From an uncultured Acidimicrobiales bacterium (GTDB lineage: Bacteria > Actinomycetota > Acidimicrobiia > Acidimicrobiales > UBA10347): a stretch of 22,894 nucleotides of DNA. The notes under the pieces are model-generated. The model was not told the DNA's origin. It saw only the letters and a list, made by a program, of their open reading frames with translations, and ran no database searches. Below, one piece after another: positions 21,990 through 22,894 of this stretch. The DNA lies in the NCBI GenBank assembly GCA_937942965.1, contig CALDGN010000405.1, forward strand, positions 1 to 22,894. The letters run 5' to 3'. The stretch's first letter is position 1. Every line of letters starts with the position of its first letter. A program made the translations under genes and the position numbers.

Positions 21990-22894
21990 ATGGACGTGGG
22001 CATCTGTTTTCATCGCGAGGAAGGCGCCGGGACCGTGGCGGAGCGTGCGCTTCAGGCCGAGGCCCTTGGTTTCAACGAGTTCTGGGTGATCGAGGACTGC
22101 TTCTACACCTCGGGTCCAACCTTGGCGGCTGCTGCGTTGACGGCGACCGACGACATCACGGTTGGGATCGGGATCATGCCGGTTGTGGCCCGAAACGCCG
22201 CCGTGACGGCGATGGAGCTTGCGACGCTCGCCGAGCTTGCGCCGGGCCGCTTTCACGCTGGCCTCGGTCATGGTGTGCAGAGCTGGATGGAGCAAATGAA
22301 CGAGCGTGTGGCCTCGCCGCTCACGGCGCTTGAGGAAACGTTCGACGCAGTGCGTCGGCTGCTCGATGGTGAGACCGTGAGTGTCGAGGGTCGGTACGTG
22401 ACGCTTCGCGACGTTGTCCTCGACGCAGCACCGTCGCCGCGACCGCTGCTCTCGGCTGGTGTGCGGGGGCCGAAATCGATGGCCGTGTCATCGCGCTGCG
22501 CCGATGGCGTGATCCTGGCTGACTTTGTGAGCGCCGACTATGTGCGTGCGGTCCGCGAACAGCTTGGATCTGATGACCACCGCATCACCGTCTTCGCATC
22601 GCTCGATCTCGCCGCCGATCGCGACGAGTTAGCCGATCACCGAGCCGGGATTGCCCACTTCATTGCCGGTGTGGCCGCCGACGCGCCTATCTCGTTTCGG
22701 ACGGCACCGTTCTGGTCCGAGCTCGAGGCGAGTGCAGCGTCGATGGGTTGGTATGACGCGATCGTCGCGATGCCCAACGAGTGGTGGTCGATGATTTCCG
22801 GTGTCGGTGTGGCCGACGATGTTGTCGCCTACGTGGCATCGCTTCGCGAGGCAGGCGCTGATGCAGTTGCGTTCTTCCCCGACCCGTTTGAACC
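21990..22894 (+). CDS. Luciferase-like (LLM) oxidoreductase, 3' end missing
   Basis: An open frame of 301 codons that runs off the right edge without a stop. It starts MDVGICFHREEGAG, a typical first strand of the luciferase-like TIM barrel, followed by RALQAEALGFNEFWVIED (helix 1 and strand 2), GIGIMPVVARN, and LAPGRFHAGLGHGVQSWM. The last resembles the nucleotide-binding loop of F420-dependent members such as methylene-tetrahydromethanopterin reductase and glucose-6-phosphate dehydrogenase relatives. F420 use is therefore likely but inferred. LREAGADAVAFFPDPFE near the edge is the usual C-terminal strand, so only some tens of residues are missing. It is distinct from the family member at 16964. 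Confidence 0.88.
   Translation, partial: MDVGICFHREEGAGTVAERALQAEALGFNEFWVIEDCFYTSGPTLAAAALTATDDITVGIGIMPVVARNAAVTAMELATLAELAPGRFHAGLGHGVQSWMEQMNERVASPLTALEETFDAVRRLLDGETVSVEGRYVTLRDVVLDAAPSPRPLLSAGVRGPKSMAVSSRCADGVILADFVSADYVRAVREQLGSDDHRITVFASLDLAADRDELADHRAGIAHFIAGVAADAPISFRTAPFWSELEASAASMGWYDAIVAMPNEWWSMISGVGVADDVVAYVASLREAGADAVAFFPDPFE

Overview
The window looks like a high-GC actinobacterial chromosome, most like Acidimicrobiia (Ilumatobacter-type). That placement is inference. It rests on strong G/C bias at third codon positions, frequent GTG starts, start codons placed directly after a TANNNT -10 box (leaderless style), two luciferase-like flavin oxidoreductases of the kind that is often F420-dependent, and exported proteins with Pro/Thr/Ala-rich linkers. 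I see no tRNA, rRNA, CRISPR array, insertion sequence or phage gene. The stretch reads as ordinary, densely packed chromosome; no intergenic gap exceeds about 175 bases.

Layout. 1-3417: the 5' part of a lipoprotein gene (minus), an alpha/beta hydrolase (plus), and a large minus-strand protein joining a sigma-factor-like cytoplasmic part to an exported Asp-box domain. 3570-5860: a translationally coupled pair, a secreted C-terminally anchored protein and a HupE/UreJ_2 permease-like membrane protein. 5864-6427: a histidine phosphatase (minus). 6522-11013: a tight five-gene plus-strand operon (alpha/beta hydrolase with an extra N-terminal domain, SDR oxidoreductase, DUF899 thioredoxin-like protein, double-hotdog thioesterase-like protein, acyl-CoA dehydrogenase-like protein), probably an uncharacterised acyl-CoA or ester catabolic module. 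11039-13601: a small lipoprotein diverging from a PhoX-like (DUF839) phosphatase with a long low-complexity stalk and a C-terminal membrane anchor. 13608-16909: a five-gene minus-strand operon, dienoyl-CoA isomerase-like crotonase then paaA-paaD-paaB-paaC, encoding phenylacetyl-CoA epoxidase components; paaE is not in the window. 16964-17866: a luciferase-like oxidoreductase. 17882-18907: a membrane-anchored PKD-type surface protein. 19078-20928: ilvD, dihydroxyacid dehydratase. 20938-21879: a PAS-GGDEF diguanylate cyclase. 21990 to the edge: a second, incomplete luciferase-like oxidoreductase.

How it fits together. Two modules are catabolic (the 6.5-11.0 kb operon and the phenylacetate epoxidase operon). 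ilvD is biosynthetic, and several genes encode exported or anchored proteins (HupE pair, PhoX-like protein, two lipoproteins, PKD protein, sigma/Asp-box protein). The points most worth a second look are: a PaaC that appears to keep the diiron ligands lost in E. coli PaaC; the A-D-B-C gene order without paaE; the sigma-like/Asp-box fusion; the five-gene operon; an inverted repeat laid over both hexamers of a promoter; and six convergent gene ends with almost no intergenic space. No sequence search was run; all family calls come from reading motifs.
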